DNA from: JBMNUL01 sp050946255
GTDB taxonomy: Bacteria > Actinomycetota > Coriobacteriia > Coriobacteriales > CADBOM01
DNA length: 5,496 bases
Direction of reading: 5' to 3'
Assembly (NCBI GenBank): GCA_050946255.1
Contig: JBMNUL010000168.1
Span: forward strand, 1 to 5,496
Shown: piece by piece, positions 5,303 through 5,496 of the stretch
Numbering within the stretch: the stretch's first letter is position 1
Layout: each line of letters starts with the position of its first letter
Translations under genes and position numbers: made by a program
The notes under the pieces: model-generated
What the model was told of the DNA's origin: nothing
Database searches by the model: none
What the model saw: only the letters and a program-made list of their open reading frames with translations

Positions 5303-5496
5303 ATGGAACTCGACGAGATTAGAAAGCAGATCGACGAGACAGACGAGCAGCTGCTCGAGATATTCCTCAAGAGGATGGACCTCTCCAGACAGGTTGCCGA
5401 GACCAAAAAGGAAAGCGAAAAGCCGGTTTTAGACAAGACCCGCGAGAGGGAAATTCTAAAACGGGTGCGCGAGGAATCAGGAGACCTCGAGCGATA
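5303..5496 (+). CDS. Chorismate mutase, AroQ fold, N-terminal part (runs off right edge)
   Basis: ATG at 5303 follows AGGAG (5291-5295) by 7 bases, and 64 codons are visible before the window ends. The sequence aligns to the E. coli AroQ chorismate mutase domain with a constant shift of four: R7, R24, K35, D44, R47 and E48 match the catalytic R11, R28, K39, D48, R51 and E52. It would convert chorismate to prephenate, the branch to Phe and Tyr. Whether it is a stand-alone enzyme of about 90 residues or the first domain of a fusion with prephenate dehydratase (pheA) or dehydrogenase (tyrA) cannot be seen, so no symbol is given. Its place 15 bases after DAHP synthase indicates shared transcription under the attenuator. 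Confidence 0.92.
   Translation, partial: MELDEIRKQIDETDEQLLEIFLKRMDLSRQVAETKKESEKPVLDKTREREILKRVREESGDLER

Noticed and set aside
1..5496. CRISPR arrays, insertion sequences, tRNA or rRNA genes
   Set aside because: No spaced direct repeats, transposase motifs, terminal repeats or tRNA-like cloverleaf segments were seen on reading both strands.

Overview
The window looks like a bacterial chromosome segment of moderately high G+C, with Shine-Dalgarno-led genes, GTG and TTG starts, and protein sequences that resemble those of anaerobic Actinomycetota of the Coriobacteriia (Eggerthella-like) type. That placement comes from remembered family resemblance and not from a search. Phylum-level confidence is moderate and genus is not resolvable.

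The left part is on the minus strand. Bases 1-515 hold the N-terminal half of a MoxR-like AAA+ ATPase that runs off the edge. A short intergenic stretch (516-645) holds a compact GC hairpin and a probable terminator. Then comes a copper-efflux operon read right to left: csoR (3368-3742, copper-sensing repressor) followed after 10 bases by copA (646-3357, Cu+ P1B-type ATPase). CopA carries an HMA metal-binding domain at each end. The C-terminal one is preceded by a strong internal ribosome-binding site and Met-Met, so a free CopZ-like chaperone may also be made from the same message.

The 513-base gap 3743-4255 has no large gene but is dense with regulation. Its left half is the csoR-copA promoter, with two near-identical 17-bp CsoR-type palindromes, one exactly filling the -35/-10 spacer. 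Its right half, on the plus strand, is a transcription attenuator: a 27-residue leader peptide rich in Tyr, Phe and Trp, alternative 1:2 and 2:3 pairings, and a perfect 10-bp terminator with a six-T run.

The attenuator leads into an aromatic amino-acid operon: a DAHP synthase of the type with an N-terminal ferredoxin-like regulatory domain (4256-5287, TTG start), then a chorismate mutase of the AroQ fold (5303 to the right edge, partial). These are the first step of the shikimate pathway and the branch toward Phe and Tyr. The leader codons therefore match the end products. The two most notable items are this leader-peptide attenuator and the possible CopZ made from inside copA.
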